A DNA stretch of 64,000 nucleotides from Flagellimonas hadalis. GTDB lineage: Bacteria > Bacteroidota > Bacteroidia > Flavobacteriales > Flavobacteriaceae. The translations under genes were made by a program, and so were the position numbers. This document shows positions 41,426 through 49,790 of this stretch, one piece after another. Numbering within the stretch: position 1 is the stretch's first letter; each line of letters starts with the position of its first letter. The DNA is taken from the NCBI RefSeq assembly GCF_007785775.2, contig NZ_VNIK02000001.1:794678-858677 (forward strand). Direction: 5' to 3'. The notes beneath the pieces are model-generated. The model did not search any database and had not been told where the DNA came from. It saw nothing but the letters and a program-made list of their open reading frames with translations.

Positions 41426-42934
41426 TTAGTTGGTTCCCTTTATGATACTTTTCAATTTTTCCAGTTGCGTGTCGGATTTCCAAAGAATCTGATCCATGTC
41501 CCTTTCAATTTTGATGTCGGGCGCTGTACCAAAACCGTCAAGGATTTTTCCGTCTTTTTGAAAGGAGACCATTGTACTGATCTTTCCAAACAATTTGGAA
41601 TTGGGCAAATCGAACCAATCACTATTCCCACTGGAGCCATCAGTTGTTGTGCCCACAATGGTGATGTTGGGAAGGCCTTTGAATACAGAGACGAAAATGG
41701 ATGCCGCACTGAAAGTCTTTTCATTGGCTAGGATATAGACAGGCTTGTCATAATAAAAGGATTGCCCGGTCAATTTTTTCCCGTTCAACAGGCCAAAATA
41801 ATATTCGCTGTACTTGGTGTCATCCATTTCATATATCGGTTTGAAGGTGTTCAAAAACGTATTTACAGTTGTCCGCTCCCGTCCCGTCAATTCCGACATT
41901 GGATACAAAAATCGATTGTTCAAACTCTGCTTGTAGTCTTCTGGTAATGGAATTGGTCCTCTCTGTCTGGTAACGTTCACCACATGGATGGAATCGGGGT
42001 GTATCACATATTTTGCAAATTCATAAAGCAAGTCACGGGTCCCACCACCATTGCTCCTCACATCGATGATCAATGCTTCGCTATCGTCCTTAATGGATTT
42101 CATAAATGAATTGAACCGCTCAAAAAGAAGGGGCGCCTCTTCTTTGCTCGCCATTTCAGGGAGCTTGATATACGCAATGCCGTCTTCTATATCGAATAAC
42201 TTTTCAATGACTTCGGGCTTGTTGTAATCTTCATCTTTTACAAAAAGATATTCCACTCCAAACTTCTCGTCCCACGGCCGTAATCGTTCCGACCTGTCAA
42301 CTACAGGTACCATCACGACAGTATCCTTTTGCCAATTGCCATCGGAAAGTGTCAACTTGATCTCTTTGGGCAAGGGTTTGTTGAGCAGCCTGTAATTTTT
42401 TTCAATGTCCCGAATATCCCTCACGGCCAAAGTGAAATAGGTTTGCTTCGGGGCAGTTATATCTTCGGGGCGCGTCTTTTGCAGAAAATCCTGGATATCG
42501 GTTCCATCGACTTTTTTGAGAAAAGGGAATCGGGGGTAGCGTATTCCCAATTCGTTGTCCTTGCCCATATTCAAAACAACGACCTTATCATGGAGCGGCG
42601 CATAGATGAATGGCAAAAAGAGGGATTCATTCAGATCATAACCTCTTATCGTAGCCATAGAGGAATGTCTGTCCCCAATTTTCCCCAGCGTTTGGCTCAG
42701 AAAAAGGCCAAAATCTTCAAGTTGGGTGGAATCCCCTATTTTCTTCAGATAGCCGTCAAAATCACTGTTGAAATCATAGCCATTCAGATACACATAGGAA
42801 GACTTGTCGTCAAGCGTCTTTCGTAAAAATTCAATATCACCTTGTATCTGTTCCTTGGTCAACACATCATCCTGAGCAAGGGAAATGAAGACATTCAAAC
42901 AGCAAAAGATGGTAATCAGGGTTTTCAATTTCAT
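41426..42934 (-). CDS. S41-family (C-terminal-processing-like) peptidase
   Basis: A 502-residue exported protease (signal peptide MKLKTLITIFCCLNVFISLAQ). The C-terminal S41 catalytic domain is visible from ALIIDVRSNGGGTRDLL, and the candidate nucleophile Ser lies in YILANEKTFSAASIFVSVFKG. The N-terminal half is a family-specific helical and PDZ-like part (PEDITAPKQTYFTL and so on). It stands alone on the minus strand; the preceding gene, DUF2461, begins 31 bases after its stop. The substrate is unknown. Confidence 0.88.
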   Translation of the reverse strand: MKLKTLITIFCCLNVFISLAQDDVLTKEQIQGDIEFLRKTLDDKSSYVYLNGYDFNSDFDGYLKKIGDSTQLEDFGLFLSQTLGKIGDRHSSMATIRGYDLNESLFLPFIYAPLHDKVVVLNMGKDNELGIRYPRFPFLKKVDGTDIQDFLQKTRPEDITAPKQTYFTLAVRDIRDIEKNYRLLNKPLPKEIKLTLSDGNWQKDTVVMVPVVDRSERLRPWDEKFGVEYLFVKDEDYNKPEVIEKLFDIEDGIAYIKLPEMASKEEAPLLFERFNSFMKSIKDDSEALIIDVRSNGGGTRDLLYEFAKYVIHPDSIHVVNVTRQRGPIPLPEDYKQSLNNRFLYPMSELTGRERTTVNTFLNTFKPIYEMDDTKYSEYYFGLLNGKKLTGQSFYYDKPVYILANEKTFSAASIFVSVFKGLPNITIVGTTTDGSSGNSDWFDLPNSKLFGKISTMVSFQKDGKILDGFGTAPDIKIERDMDQILWKSDTQLEKLKSIIKGTN

Positions 42935-43042
42935 CAGGAAGTTTCTTTTTTAGAATTATTGGTAATTGGTTTCCAGAGGGTTTAAATGAAAAATTGGATG
43001 TCAAGTTTTGAAACCTAACATCCAACTTCTTTTGATCTAGTT

Positions 43043-43843
43043 CTAAAATCGGTTGTCCCCGTCCAGCAAATTGCCCAATCCGCCCAAGATACTACCCTCG
43101 CCCTTGTCCTTTCCGCCCCCTTTTGGAGCGGCGGCCCATACGCGGCCGGCCAATCGGCTGAATGGCAAGGATTGGACATAAACGGTTCCTGGTCCACGAA
43201 GTGTGGCAAAGAAGAGGCCTTCCCCGCCGAACACGGTATTTTTGATGCCACCCACAAATTCGATGTCGTAGTCCACGGTCTGGGAAAAGCCCACGATACA
43301 GCCCGTGTCCACTTTGAGCACCTCACCTGGGGCCAATGTTTTTTTCGCCATGGTCCCGCCTGCGTGCACAAAGGCCATACCATCGCCTTCCAGTTTTTGC
43401 ATGATGAAACCTTCACCGCCAAAGAAACCCCGGCCCAAGCGTCTGGAGAACTCAATCCCTACGGAAACACCCTTGGCCGCGCAAAGGAAGGCATCTTTTT
43501 GGCAGATGAACTTCCCTCCTTTTTCCGAAAGGTCTATGGGTATGATCTTGCCCGGATAGGGTGAAGCAAAGCTTACGTTCTTTTTGCCGTGGCCAATATT
43601 GAGGAAAGCGGTCATGAACAAGCTTTCACCCGTGAGCAAGCGCTTGCCCGCGGAGAACAGTTTGCCCAAAACCCCAGTGTCCTGATTGGAACCGTCCCCG
43701 AAGATGGTATCCATTTTGATATCGGAATCCATCATCATAAAACTGCCCGCTTCCGCTATGACAGCTTCTTGGGGATCCAGCTCGATCTCCACATATTGCA
43801 TTTCCTCCCCGTAAATGTGATAGTCGATTTCGTGTGCGTTCAT
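43043..43843 (-). CDS. TIGR00266 / AIM24-family protein
   Basis: A 266-residue cytoplasmic protein with a double-psi-like beta structure: [34 protein letters not shown] (first strands), [71 protein letters not shown], and the typical [25 protein letters not shown] end. AIM24 relatives occur from bacteria to mitochondria; the function is not known. The ATG is preceded by two ATCAAAAAA stretches. A 99-base gap separates it from the S41 gene. Confidence 0.9.
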   Translation of the reverse strand: MNAHEIDYHIYGEEMQYVEIELDPQEAVIAEAGSFMMMDSDIKMDTIFGDGSNQDTGVLGKLFSAGKRLLTGESLFMTAFLNIGHGKKNVSFASPYPGKIIPIDLSEKGGKFICQKDAFLCAAKGVSVGIEFSRRLGRGFFGGEGFIMQKLEGDGMAFVHAGGTMAKKTLAPGEVLKVDTGCIVGFSQTVDYDIEFVGGIKNTVFGGEGLFFATLRGPGTVYVQSLPFSRLAGRVWAAAPKGGGKDKGEGSILGGLGNLLDGDNRF

Positions 43844-43958
43844 TTTTTGATCGTTTTTTGATTATTGTTTATATGTTGGTCGGTTAGGCGTTTTGTTACA
43901 ACCATCTGTATAGAAAGGTGCATCATCTTTTCCTAATTACCATCACCTTTTACCATAT

Positions 43959-44414
43959 CTACCCCTTCACCTTCACCGTCCACTCAAAATGAAAGGTGGA
44001 GACCTCCACCCCATCTGCATTTACCCCTACGGATTTCATCCAGCAGGTTTGTCCTTCCCCGGTTTCCACTGTTCTGCGGATGGCATCGGCAATCAATGGG
44101 CCATCTTCACAGGTAAATGAAATGCGTCCCGTGGCCTTTTTGGTGAACGTGGCCTTGTTGTTGGCCACAAGCATGGACACTTTTTTGCCGCTTTTTTGGA
44201 TCTCGTTCATCACCAAAGCACCCGTGCTGAGTTCGGCAGCCATGCCCTGCACGGCCCAAAACATGGATTTGAACGGATTTTGATTGATCCATCTGTGCTT
44301 TACCGTGGTGATGGCCTTTTGCCCATCGATGTATTTGAGACGAACCCCGCACCACCAGGCCGAGGGGAGTTTCAGAAATGTAAAGGTGTTGATTTTACTG
44401 GGTGTCAGTGCCAT
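43959..44414 (-). CDS. DUF4442 (hotdog-fold) protein
   Basis: A 151-residue protein with a single hotdog-like domain of the DUF4442 type (SAWWCGVRLKYIDGQKAITTVKHRWINQNPFKSMFWAVQGMAAELSTG over the main helix and flanking strands; DGVEVSTFHFEWTVKVKG at the end). Hotdog proteins of this kind are related to thioesterases, but no catalytic residue can be named. It is transcribed away from the DUF4870 gene at 44582. Confidence 0.88.
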   Translation of the reverse strand: MALTPSKINTFTFLKLPSAWWCGVRLKYIDGQKAITTVKHRWINQNPFKSMFWAVQGMAAELSTGALVMNEIQKSGKKVSMLVANNKATFTKKATGRISFTCEDGPLIADAIRRTVETGEGQTCWMKSVGVNADGVEVSTFHFEWTVKVKG

Positions 44415-44497
44415 AAACTAAGATTTAGATGCCTAAAAATAGGTAAAAACCTGCTATTTTAAATTGTTAAAAAAAAGTTAATTATTAGTACTTTGTT

Positions 44498-44529
44498 TTG
44501 CATAGTACTGTCTTTTGGATATATATTTG
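44498..44529 (+). promoter_or_regulatory. Promoter of the DUF4870-NTF2 operon
   Basis: TTG at 44498-44500 and an exact TATATTTG at 44522-44529 are spaced by 21 bases. Transcription should start near 44536, leaving a leader of about 45 bases before the ATG at 44582. Confidence 0.55.
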
Positions 44530-44581
44530 CATCGTAAGCTAATAGGTTAACCCTTTTATACATCAAAATCATCAATCAAAA

Positions 44582-45064
44582 ATGGCAGCAACATTGACCA
44601 AACACGAACGAAACTTATCCGCGATCATCCATGCGTCCACGTTCTCGAAGTATTTCATTCCCTTTGGGAACTTCATCGTCCCCTTGATCTTGTGGATGTC
44701 CAACAAAAAGCAGTACGACTTTGTGGACTATAACGGGAAGCAGGCCCTCAACTTTCAGATCAGTATGTTACTATACTCCATAGTGGCGGGCTTGATCACC
44801 ATTCCCTTTTTCATTGGGTCCATGCCCGGTCTGTTTGATTGGGATGTGTTCGGGTTTCACCGCTTGAGCGATCTCAACAATCTGAACATCCATATCGACA
44901 GTGACGATTTTCGATTTGGACGTTTGTTCTGGCCCGTCGGAATAGCCGGGGCCATACAGGTGGGGTTGGCCATAGCTAACATTGTGTACAGCATATTGGC
45001 CACCATCCGAACCAACGAAGGGCAATATTTCAAATATCCGTTCACCATTAAATTCATCAAGTAA
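44582..45064 (+). CDS. DUF4870 domain-containing membrane protein
   Basis: A 160-residue membrane protein of the DUF4870 family: LSAIIHASTFSKYFIPFGNFIVPLILWM, DYNGKQALNFQISMLLYSIVAGLITIPFFIG (in part) and a terminal helix IQVGLAIANIVYSILATIRTNEGQYFKYP. Three transmembrane helices are expected. It has a good promoter upstream and its stop overlaps the following start (TAATG), so the two form an operon. Function is unknown. Confidence 0.9.
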   Translation: MAATLTKHERNLSAIIHASTFSKYFIPFGNFIVPLILWMSNKKQYDFVDYNGKQALNFQISMLLYSIVAGLITIPFFIGSMPGLFDWDVFGFHRLSDLNNLNIHIDSDDFRFGRLFWPVGIAGAIQVGLAIANIVYSILATIRTNEGQYFKYPFTIKFIK

Positions 45065-45516
45065 TGCGTTGGACAACATCAATATCGATCATGGCTTTCA
45101 TTGGCGTTTCAACTTTGGTGAACGCACAGGTTGAGGAAAACTCCGAACTATACCGGGCCATTGTACGCATGGATAGCATTTATTTCAATGCCTACAATAC
45201 CTGTGACATGGAAAAACAGGCTGAAATCTATGATGCGGATTTGGAGTTTTATCATGACATGGGTGGTCTATCCAAGGACAAGCAAGGTATTTTGGAAAGC
45301 ATCGAAAAGAATATTTGTGGAAAAGTGACCCGGGAATTGGTTCCTGGCAGCATAGAAGTGTACCCAATCAATGGTTTTGGAGCCGTTGAAATGGCACTGC
45401 ACAAGTTCCATAACAAGGAAGAACCAAATGCACCATCCCATCCAAGTAAGTTCATCGTTATTTGGAAGCAAACTGGGGACGATTGGAAAATAAGTAGAGT
45501 TGTGAGCCTACATTAA
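45064..45516 (+). CDS. Exported NTF2-like (DUF4440-type) protein
   Basis: A 150-residue exported protein (signal peptide MRWTTSISIMAFIGVSTLVNAQ) consisting of one NTF2/DUF4440 domain: IVRMDSIYFNAYNTCDMEKQAEIYDADLEFYHDMGG, then WKQTGDDWKISRVVSLH. Such domains bind small ligands or act as enzyme-like pockets; nothing specific can be assigned. The start overlaps the DUF4870 stop (TAATG). Confidence 0.85.
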   Translation: MRWTTSISIMAFIGVSTLVNAQVEENSELYRAIVRMDSIYFNAYNTCDMEKQAEIYDADLEFYHDMGGLSKDKQGILESIEKNICGKVTRELVPGSIEVYPINGFGAVEMALHKFHNKEEPNAPSHPSKFIVIWKQTGDDWKISRVVSLH

Positions 45517-45531
45517 ATCAGACCGTATAAG

Positions 45532-45622
45532 AGTTTATCATCAATCAAAGAATAGGAGTTTAATCATCGATCAAAAAACGAAAAGTTCATCAATCAATCA
45601 ATCAATCATCAATCAAAAAACG
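45532..45622. repeat. Imperfect direct repeats with ATCAATCAAAAAACG motif in the PadR leader
   Basis: Three imperfect units start AGTT(T/C)A at 45532, 45557 and 45584 and carry ATC(A/G)ATCAAA(AAACG). A fourth GATCAAAAACG lies at 45683. The third unit has an internal ATCA tetranucleotide run. Confidence 0.6.
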
Positions 45623-45662
45623 TTTCCACTCCCCTGCTCATCACAGGGGACGGAGTGGGAAC
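45622..45662. promoter_or_regulatory. Strong hairpin in the leader of the PadR gene
   Basis: An outer 9-bp stem (45622-45630 with 45654-45662, one G-T pair) and an inner perfect 6-bp stem CCCCTG/CAGGGG with a 7-base loop are separated by a 4-base bulge. There is no T tract, so it is not an intrinsic terminator. It sits about 60 bases before the ATG at 45724. Confidence 0.6.
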
Positions 45663-45723
45663 AAGGCCAGACCCGTTTTGGCAGATCAAAAACGAACAGT
45701 TAATTTAATAGACCCATGAAGTT

Positions 45724-46053
45724 ATGAACATAGAAAACACAAAAGCACAGATGCGCAAAGGGGTCCTGGAATACTGCATCCTGTCCATCCTAAAGGATGA
45801 CGACAAGTATGCCTCGGAGATTCTGGATGCCCTGAAGGACGCAAAGATGCTGGTGGTGGAAGGTACCATATACCCTTTGCTCACAAGGCTGAAAAATGCC
45901 GGATTGCTCAACTACCGTTGGGAAGAATCCACATCGGGGCCTCCCCGCAAATATTACGCGCTGACAGAAACAGGGCAACTGTTCCTCAAGGAACTCAACG
46001 GCACCTGGGATGAACTAAGAAATGCAGTCAATCTGGTAACCAACACAAAATAA
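45724..46053 (+). CDS. PadR-family transcriptional regulator
   Basis: A 109-residue winged-helix regulator: RKGVLEYCILSILKDDDKYASEILDALKDAKMLVVEGTIYPLLTRLKNAGLLNYRWEES contains the PadR winged helix (quoted by segments: KYASEILDAL, GTIYPLLTRL, GLLNYRW), followed by a short C-terminal helix. It begins 9 bases before the PspC gene and is probably co-transcribed and autoregulated with it. The leader is unusual (direct repeats and a strong hairpin). Confidence 0.93.
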   Translation: MNIENTKAQMRKGVLEYCILSILKDDDKYASEILDALKDAKMLVVEGTIYPLLTRLKNAGLLNYRWEESTSGPPRKYYALTETGQLFLKELNGTWDELRNAVNLVTNTK

Positions 46054-46062
46054 GTATCAAAA

Positions 46063-47787
46063 ATGAACAAGACAGTTAATATAAATTTGGCAAATACGCT
46101 CTTCCACATAGACGATGATGCGTACAACAAGCTGAGACGCTACCTGGAGTCCATCAAACGATCGTTTGCGGGCACCAAGGGAAGCGATGAGATCATAGCC
46201 GACATCGAGGCAAGGATCGCCGAGCTCTTTTTGGAAAAAATGGAAAACGAGCGACAGGTGATCACCCACAAGGAAGTGGACCAGGTCATCGATGTGATGG
46301 GACAGCCCGAAGATTATATGGTGGACGAGGACATTTTTGAGGACGACCCCAAAAGGACCCATGCCGAACCCAGTCCGAAGGCCAAAAAACTGTACCGCGA
46401 CATCGATCATAAGTATATTGGTGGGGTGTGTGCCGGTCTGGAGCACTACTTGGGGCTGGATGCACTATGGATCCGGATCATTTTCCTCCTTTTGGCCGTT
46501 TTCACCTCCGGCTTTGGGCTGATTGCCTATATCCTACTGTGGATCTTGGTCCCGGAAGCGGCCACTACCTCCCAAAAATTGGATATGCGGGGGGAGCCCG
46601 TCAACATCAGCAATATAGAACGCAAAGTTAAAGAGGGGTTTGATGATGTTGCCGACAAGGTAAAAAATGTTGACTACGAAAAAGTGGGCAACAAGGTCAA
46701 AAGCAGCTCCAAGACCTTTTTTGATACCATCGGGGACATTATCCTGTTCCTGTTCAAGGTATTCGGCAAGTTCATAGGCATATTGCTCATCATCATCGGG
46801 GCATCCACACTCATCGGTCTGTTCTTCGGACTGTTCACTGTGGGCATGTTCGATGCGGTTCATTTCCCAGGAGTGGATTTCTACGAGATCGTGAACACCA
46901 CGGGAGCGCCTGTTTGGGTGGTTTCCATACTGCTTTTCTTTGCGGTCGGCATTCCTTTCTTCTTTGTCCTTTATTTAGGATTGAAGATTTTGGTGAACAA
47001 CCTGAAATCCATCGGGAACATTGCCAAATTCTCCCTTTTGGGGCTTTGGTTGATCTCCGTTGGGGCCTTGATCGCCCTTGGCATCCGTCAGGCTGCGGAA
47101 TTTTCGAACACGGGAAGCGTGCACGAACAAGACCAATTGGTCCTGGAAAACGTGACCGATACGCTTGTCATCCGAATGAAGAACCCCGGCTACGAATACA
47201 CTAGGGATGATATCCATTTTGGACGTATGTCCTTTGCCTATGACAAAGATGACAATAGGGTACTCATTTCCGATGAGGTGCACATCAACGTGAAAAAAGC
47301 GGAGGATTCTGTTGTTTCCCTGTCCATACGAAAGGATTCCAACGGCAGTTCCTCACGGACCGCCCGGGACAGGGCCAAAAACATTACGTATGGCTACGAA
47401 CTTTTGGGCAATGAGATCATTTTGGACGAATACCTTATCACCGATATTTCCAATAAGGCCAGAAACCAAGAAGTGACCACCACCATCCATATCCCCGAGG
47501 GCAGTATGGTACGGTTCGAGGAATCCACAAGGTACCATATAGGCAGGGGTATTGCCAATGATAAGGATTATTACAGAAGTAGTATTGTTGGCCACATTTG
47601 GCTCATGGGCAAAGATGGAGAGCTAAAGTGCCAGGACTGCCTTGATGAAGATAATGACGAAGAAAGGAATGGGAATGGCAAGATCATCATCAATGAAGAC
47701 GGAATAGACATCGATATCAAGGATGCCCAAGATTCCTTTGAAATGAAGATCAATGAGGATGGCATCAAGGTAAAGGCCGGGAACTAA
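46063..47787 (+). CDS. PspC domain-containing membrane protein
   Basis: A 574-residue membrane protein. An N-terminal cytoplasmic helical region (INLANTLFHIDDDAYNKLRRYLESIK) is followed by the PspC domain at ~105-165 (KLYRDIDHKYIGGVCAGLEHYLGLDALW, then LIAYILLWILVPEA). Further transmembrane helices lie around residues 225-345, and a long C-terminal part rich in beta-strand and acidic residues extends outside. PspC proteins sense envelope stress in the phage-shock system. It follows PadR and precedes the head-GIN lipoprotein, a recurrent Bacteroidota trio. The sequence ends with an acidic, Ile-rich repeat-like tail (IIINEDGIDIDIKDAQDSFEMKINEDGIKVKAGN, in part). Confidence 0.92.
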   Translation: MNKTVNINLANTLFHIDDDAYNKLRRYLESIKRSFAGTKGSDEIIADIEARIAELFLEKMENERQVITHKEVDQVIDVMGQPEDYMVDEDIFEDDPKRTHAEPSPKAKKLYRDIDHKYIGGVCAGLEHYLGLDALWIRIIFLLLAVFTSGFGLIAYILLWILVPEAATTSQKLDMRGEPVNISNIERKVKEGFDDVADKVKNVDYEKVGNKVKSSSKTFFDTIGDIILFLFKVFGKFIGILLIIIGASTLIGLFFGLFTVGMFDAVHFPGVDFYEIVNTTGAPVWVVSILLFFAVGIPFFFVLYLGLKILVNNLKSIGNIAKFSLLGLWLISVGALIALGIRQAAEFSNTGSVHEQDQLVLENVTDTLVIRMKNPGYEYTRDDIHFGRMSFAYDKDDNRVLISDEVHINVKKAEDSVVSLSIRKDSNGSSSRTARDRAKNITYGYELLGNEIILDEYLITDISNKARNQEVTTTIHIPEGSMVRFEESTRYHIGRGIANDKDYYRSSIVGHIWLMGKDGELKCQDCLDEDNDEERNGNGKIIINEDGIDIDIKDAQDSFEMKINEDGIKVKAGN

Positions 47788-47911
47788 AAACTACAATTGG
47801 GAGCTCAAATTCCACAATTGGGTAGTATAAAATTCAAACAATACGCTTAAAATAAGACATTTACACTGTTGAATTTCAGTGCAGATCACAACTAAATCAA
47901 TCAATAACAGC

Positions 47912-47930
47912 TGTCCGGTACAACTGGACA
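47912..47930. promoter_or_regulatory. Inverted repeat in head-GIN leader
   Basis: TGTCCGGT-ACA-ACTGGACA is an 8-bp inverted repeat (one G-T pair) with a 3-base centre, 16 bases before the ATG at 47946. It could be an operator or an RNA hairpin near the start codon. Confidence 0.35.
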
Positions 47931-47945
47931 CAAAAAACAACAATC

Positions 47946-48668
47946 ATGACAACACTAGCAAGATTAGCAATCGCAGTACTATTATCCCTGTTCGCGTCCT
48001 CCTGTATGATGGACATGAACTTTGGGAGCGGCAAGACCGGTAACGGCGAAGTCGTAGAGGAAAACCGCAACGTGGATGAAGATTTCACAGTGGTATCCGC
48101 TTCGGAAGGAATAGACGTATTCGTGACACAGGGCGCGGAGTACAAGATCACTGTTGAGGCCGATGAGAACATCATTGACCTGATCGGAACTGATGTCAAG
48201 GATGGAAAATTGAAAATCCATGCCATTGAGAACATCGGAAGGGCCACCAAGAATGTGTACGTGACCCTTCGCAACGTGGATGCATTGGAAAGCTCCAGTG
48301 GGGCCGACCTTATCGTCCAGAACATCATCGAGACCGGGAAGATAGACCTTGATGCCAGCAGCGGGTCCGACCTTCAGGTAGAAGTGGTGGCCGATGAAAT
48401 CTCTGCCAATGCCAGTAGTGGTGCGGATATCCGAATAGCAGGAAAGGCCGATATGCTCTATGCCGATGCCAGTAGCGGTTCCGACATCAAAGCCAGGGAC
48501 CTTACCGTGAAGACCTGCCACGCCGATGCCAGTAGTGGGGCCGACATTTCCGTGAACGTATCCGAGTCCTTGGTGGCCGATGCCAGCAGCGGTGCGGACA
48601 TCTCCTACACAGGGGATGCCAGTGTGGAGACCAAAAAATCGGTTTCGGGAAGCGTGCGTAAATATTGA
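47946..48668 (+). CDS. Head-GIN (DUF2807) lipoprotein
   Basis: A 240-residue lipoprotein (signal ALLLSLFASSC-type, lipobox ASSCMM) with a right-handed beta-helix-like DUF2807 domain. The core starts VVSASEGIDVFVTQGAEYKITVEADENI and continues through at least six near-identical coils built on (D/N)ASSG(S/A)D, at 18-20 residue spacing. The DNA of these coils is also repeated: GATGCCAG(T/C)AG begins at 48351, 48408, 48465, 48525 and 48579. It is the third gene of the PadR-PspC-head-GIN set. A terminator follows. Function is unknown; such proteins are often envelope-stress associated. Confidence 0.9.
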   Translation: MTTLARLAIAVLLSLFASSCMMDMNFGSGKTGNGEVVEENRNVDEDFTVVSASEGIDVFVTQGAEYKITVEADENIIDLIGTDVKDGKLKIHAIENIGRATKNVYVTLRNVDALESSSGADLIVQNIIETGKIDLDASSGSDLQVEVVADEISANASSGADIRIAGKADMLYADASSGSDIKARDLTVKTCHADASSGADISVNVSESLVADASSGADISYTGDASVETKKSVSGSVRKY

Positions 48669-48693
48669 TCCAATTCTCTTTAAATATGCAAAG

Positions 48694-48727
48694 GCCCGCC
48701 GAGTTTTTCGGTGGGCTTTTGTCTTTA
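48694..48727 (+). terminator. Intrinsic terminator after head-GIN gene
   Basis: The 9-bp stem GCCCGCCGA / TCGGTGGGC (one G-T pair), loop GTTTT, is followed by TTTTGTCTTT. Confidence 0.85.
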
Positions 48728-48746
48728 ATAAGTATAGGCGAAACCC

Positions 48747-48754
48747 TATCTTAG
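48747..48754 (+). promoter_or_regulatory. Possible -7 box of the epimerase operon
   Basis: TATCTTAG, similar to boxes before sodC (TAACTTAG) and the sigma factor (TATCTTTA), lies 5 bases before the in-frame ATG at 48759. Transcription would start at about 48761, so translation from the ATG at 48780 is preferred. Confidence 0.35.
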
Positions 48755-48779
48755 CAGGATGATAAAAAAAGAAAGATCC

Positions 48780-49790
48780 ATGCAGATAGCAATCAAAAAA
48801 TACACCTTACAACTTGCCCATACCTTTACCATTTCCAGGGAATCGCACGACACTCAGGATACTATGATCGTGGCCCTTTCCCATAAGGGAAAGACCGGAT
48901 ATGGCGAAGCCACCTCCAATCCCTATTACAAAATCACCGTCGAGAGCATGACTGCCGAGATTGAAGCGGTCAGAGAGGCTATAGAAGAATATGATTTTGA
49001 TAATCCGGAAAATTTCTACCGGCATTTGGAATCCTTAAACCTTGAAAAGTTCACGTTATGTGCGTTGGATCTTGCTGCCAATGACCTATACGGAAAGTTA
49101 CTGGGCAAACCTCTTTATGAAATCTGGGGCACTGACAACAGCCACTACCCGATCACCAATTATACCATCGGCATAGACACCGTTGAAAAAATGGTGGAAA
49201 AGCTTCAAGAAATGCCATGGCCCGTTTATAAGATCAAACTGGGTACCCAAGACGATGTGGCCATAGTTCGGGAGCTCCGTAAACATACTAAAAGCATTTT
49301 CCGCATAGATGCCAATTGCGCATGGACTGCCGAGGAGACCATCCAAAATGCACCACTGCTGAAGGACCTCGGGGTCGAATTTTTGGAACAGCCCCTGAAG
49401 GCCGATGACTGGGAGGGCATGGCAAAAGTAAAAGCACATTCCGCACTGCCCGTGATCGCCGACGAAAGCTGCATTGTGGAAAGCGATGTGGAAAAATGTG
49501 GCCCTTATTTCCACGGCATCAATATCAAACTGACCAAATGTGGCGGTCTTACCCCTGCTAGACGGATGATAAAAAAAGGGAAGGAACTGGGACTAAAGAT
49601 CATGGTGGGCTGCATGACGGAATCCTCCGTCGGAATTTCCGCCATTGCACAATTGACCCCCCAATTGGACTACGTGGACATGGACGGTTCGCTACTGCTC
49701 AAACATGACATTGCCCGCGGTGTCCAAATTTTGGATGATGGAAAGGTCATTTTTCCCAAACTTCCCGGAAGTGGGATAGAACTGTTGTAA
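48780..49790 (+). CDS. L-Ala-D/L-Glu (dipeptide) epimerase
   Basis: A 336-residue enolase-superfamily enzyme. The start at 48780 (MQIAIKKYTLQLAHTF) is favoured over the in-frame ATG at 48759 by the promoter box. Catalytic elements of dipeptide epimerases are all visible: the KxK base VYKIKLGTQDD, metal ligands in RIDANCAW, FLEQPLK and VIADESC, the second base in INIKLTKCGG, and the specificity segment VGCMTESSVG, ending DYVDMDGS. It converts L-Ala-D-Glu released from murein into L-Ala-L-Glu, which peptidases can then use. It is translationally coupled to the PLP enzyme downstream (TAATG) and near an NlpC/P60 peptidase, as in the Bacillus ykf murein-peptide cluster. Confidence 0.93.
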   Translation: MQIAIKKYTLQLAHTFTISRESHDTQDTMIVALSHKGKTGYGEATSNPYYKITVESMTAEIEAVREAIEEYDFDNPENFYRHLESLNLEKFTLCALDLAANDLYGKLLGKPLYEIWGTDNSHYPITNYTIGIDTVEKMVEKLQEMPWPVYKIKLGTQDDVAIVRELRKHTKSIFRIDANCAWTAEETIQNAPLLKDLGVEFLEQPLKADDWEGMAKVKAHSALPVIADESCIVESDVEKCGPYFHGINIKLTKCGGLTPARRMIKKGKELGLKIMVGCMTESSVGISAIAQLTPQLDYVDMDGSLLLKHDIARGVQILDDGKVIFPKLPGSGIELL

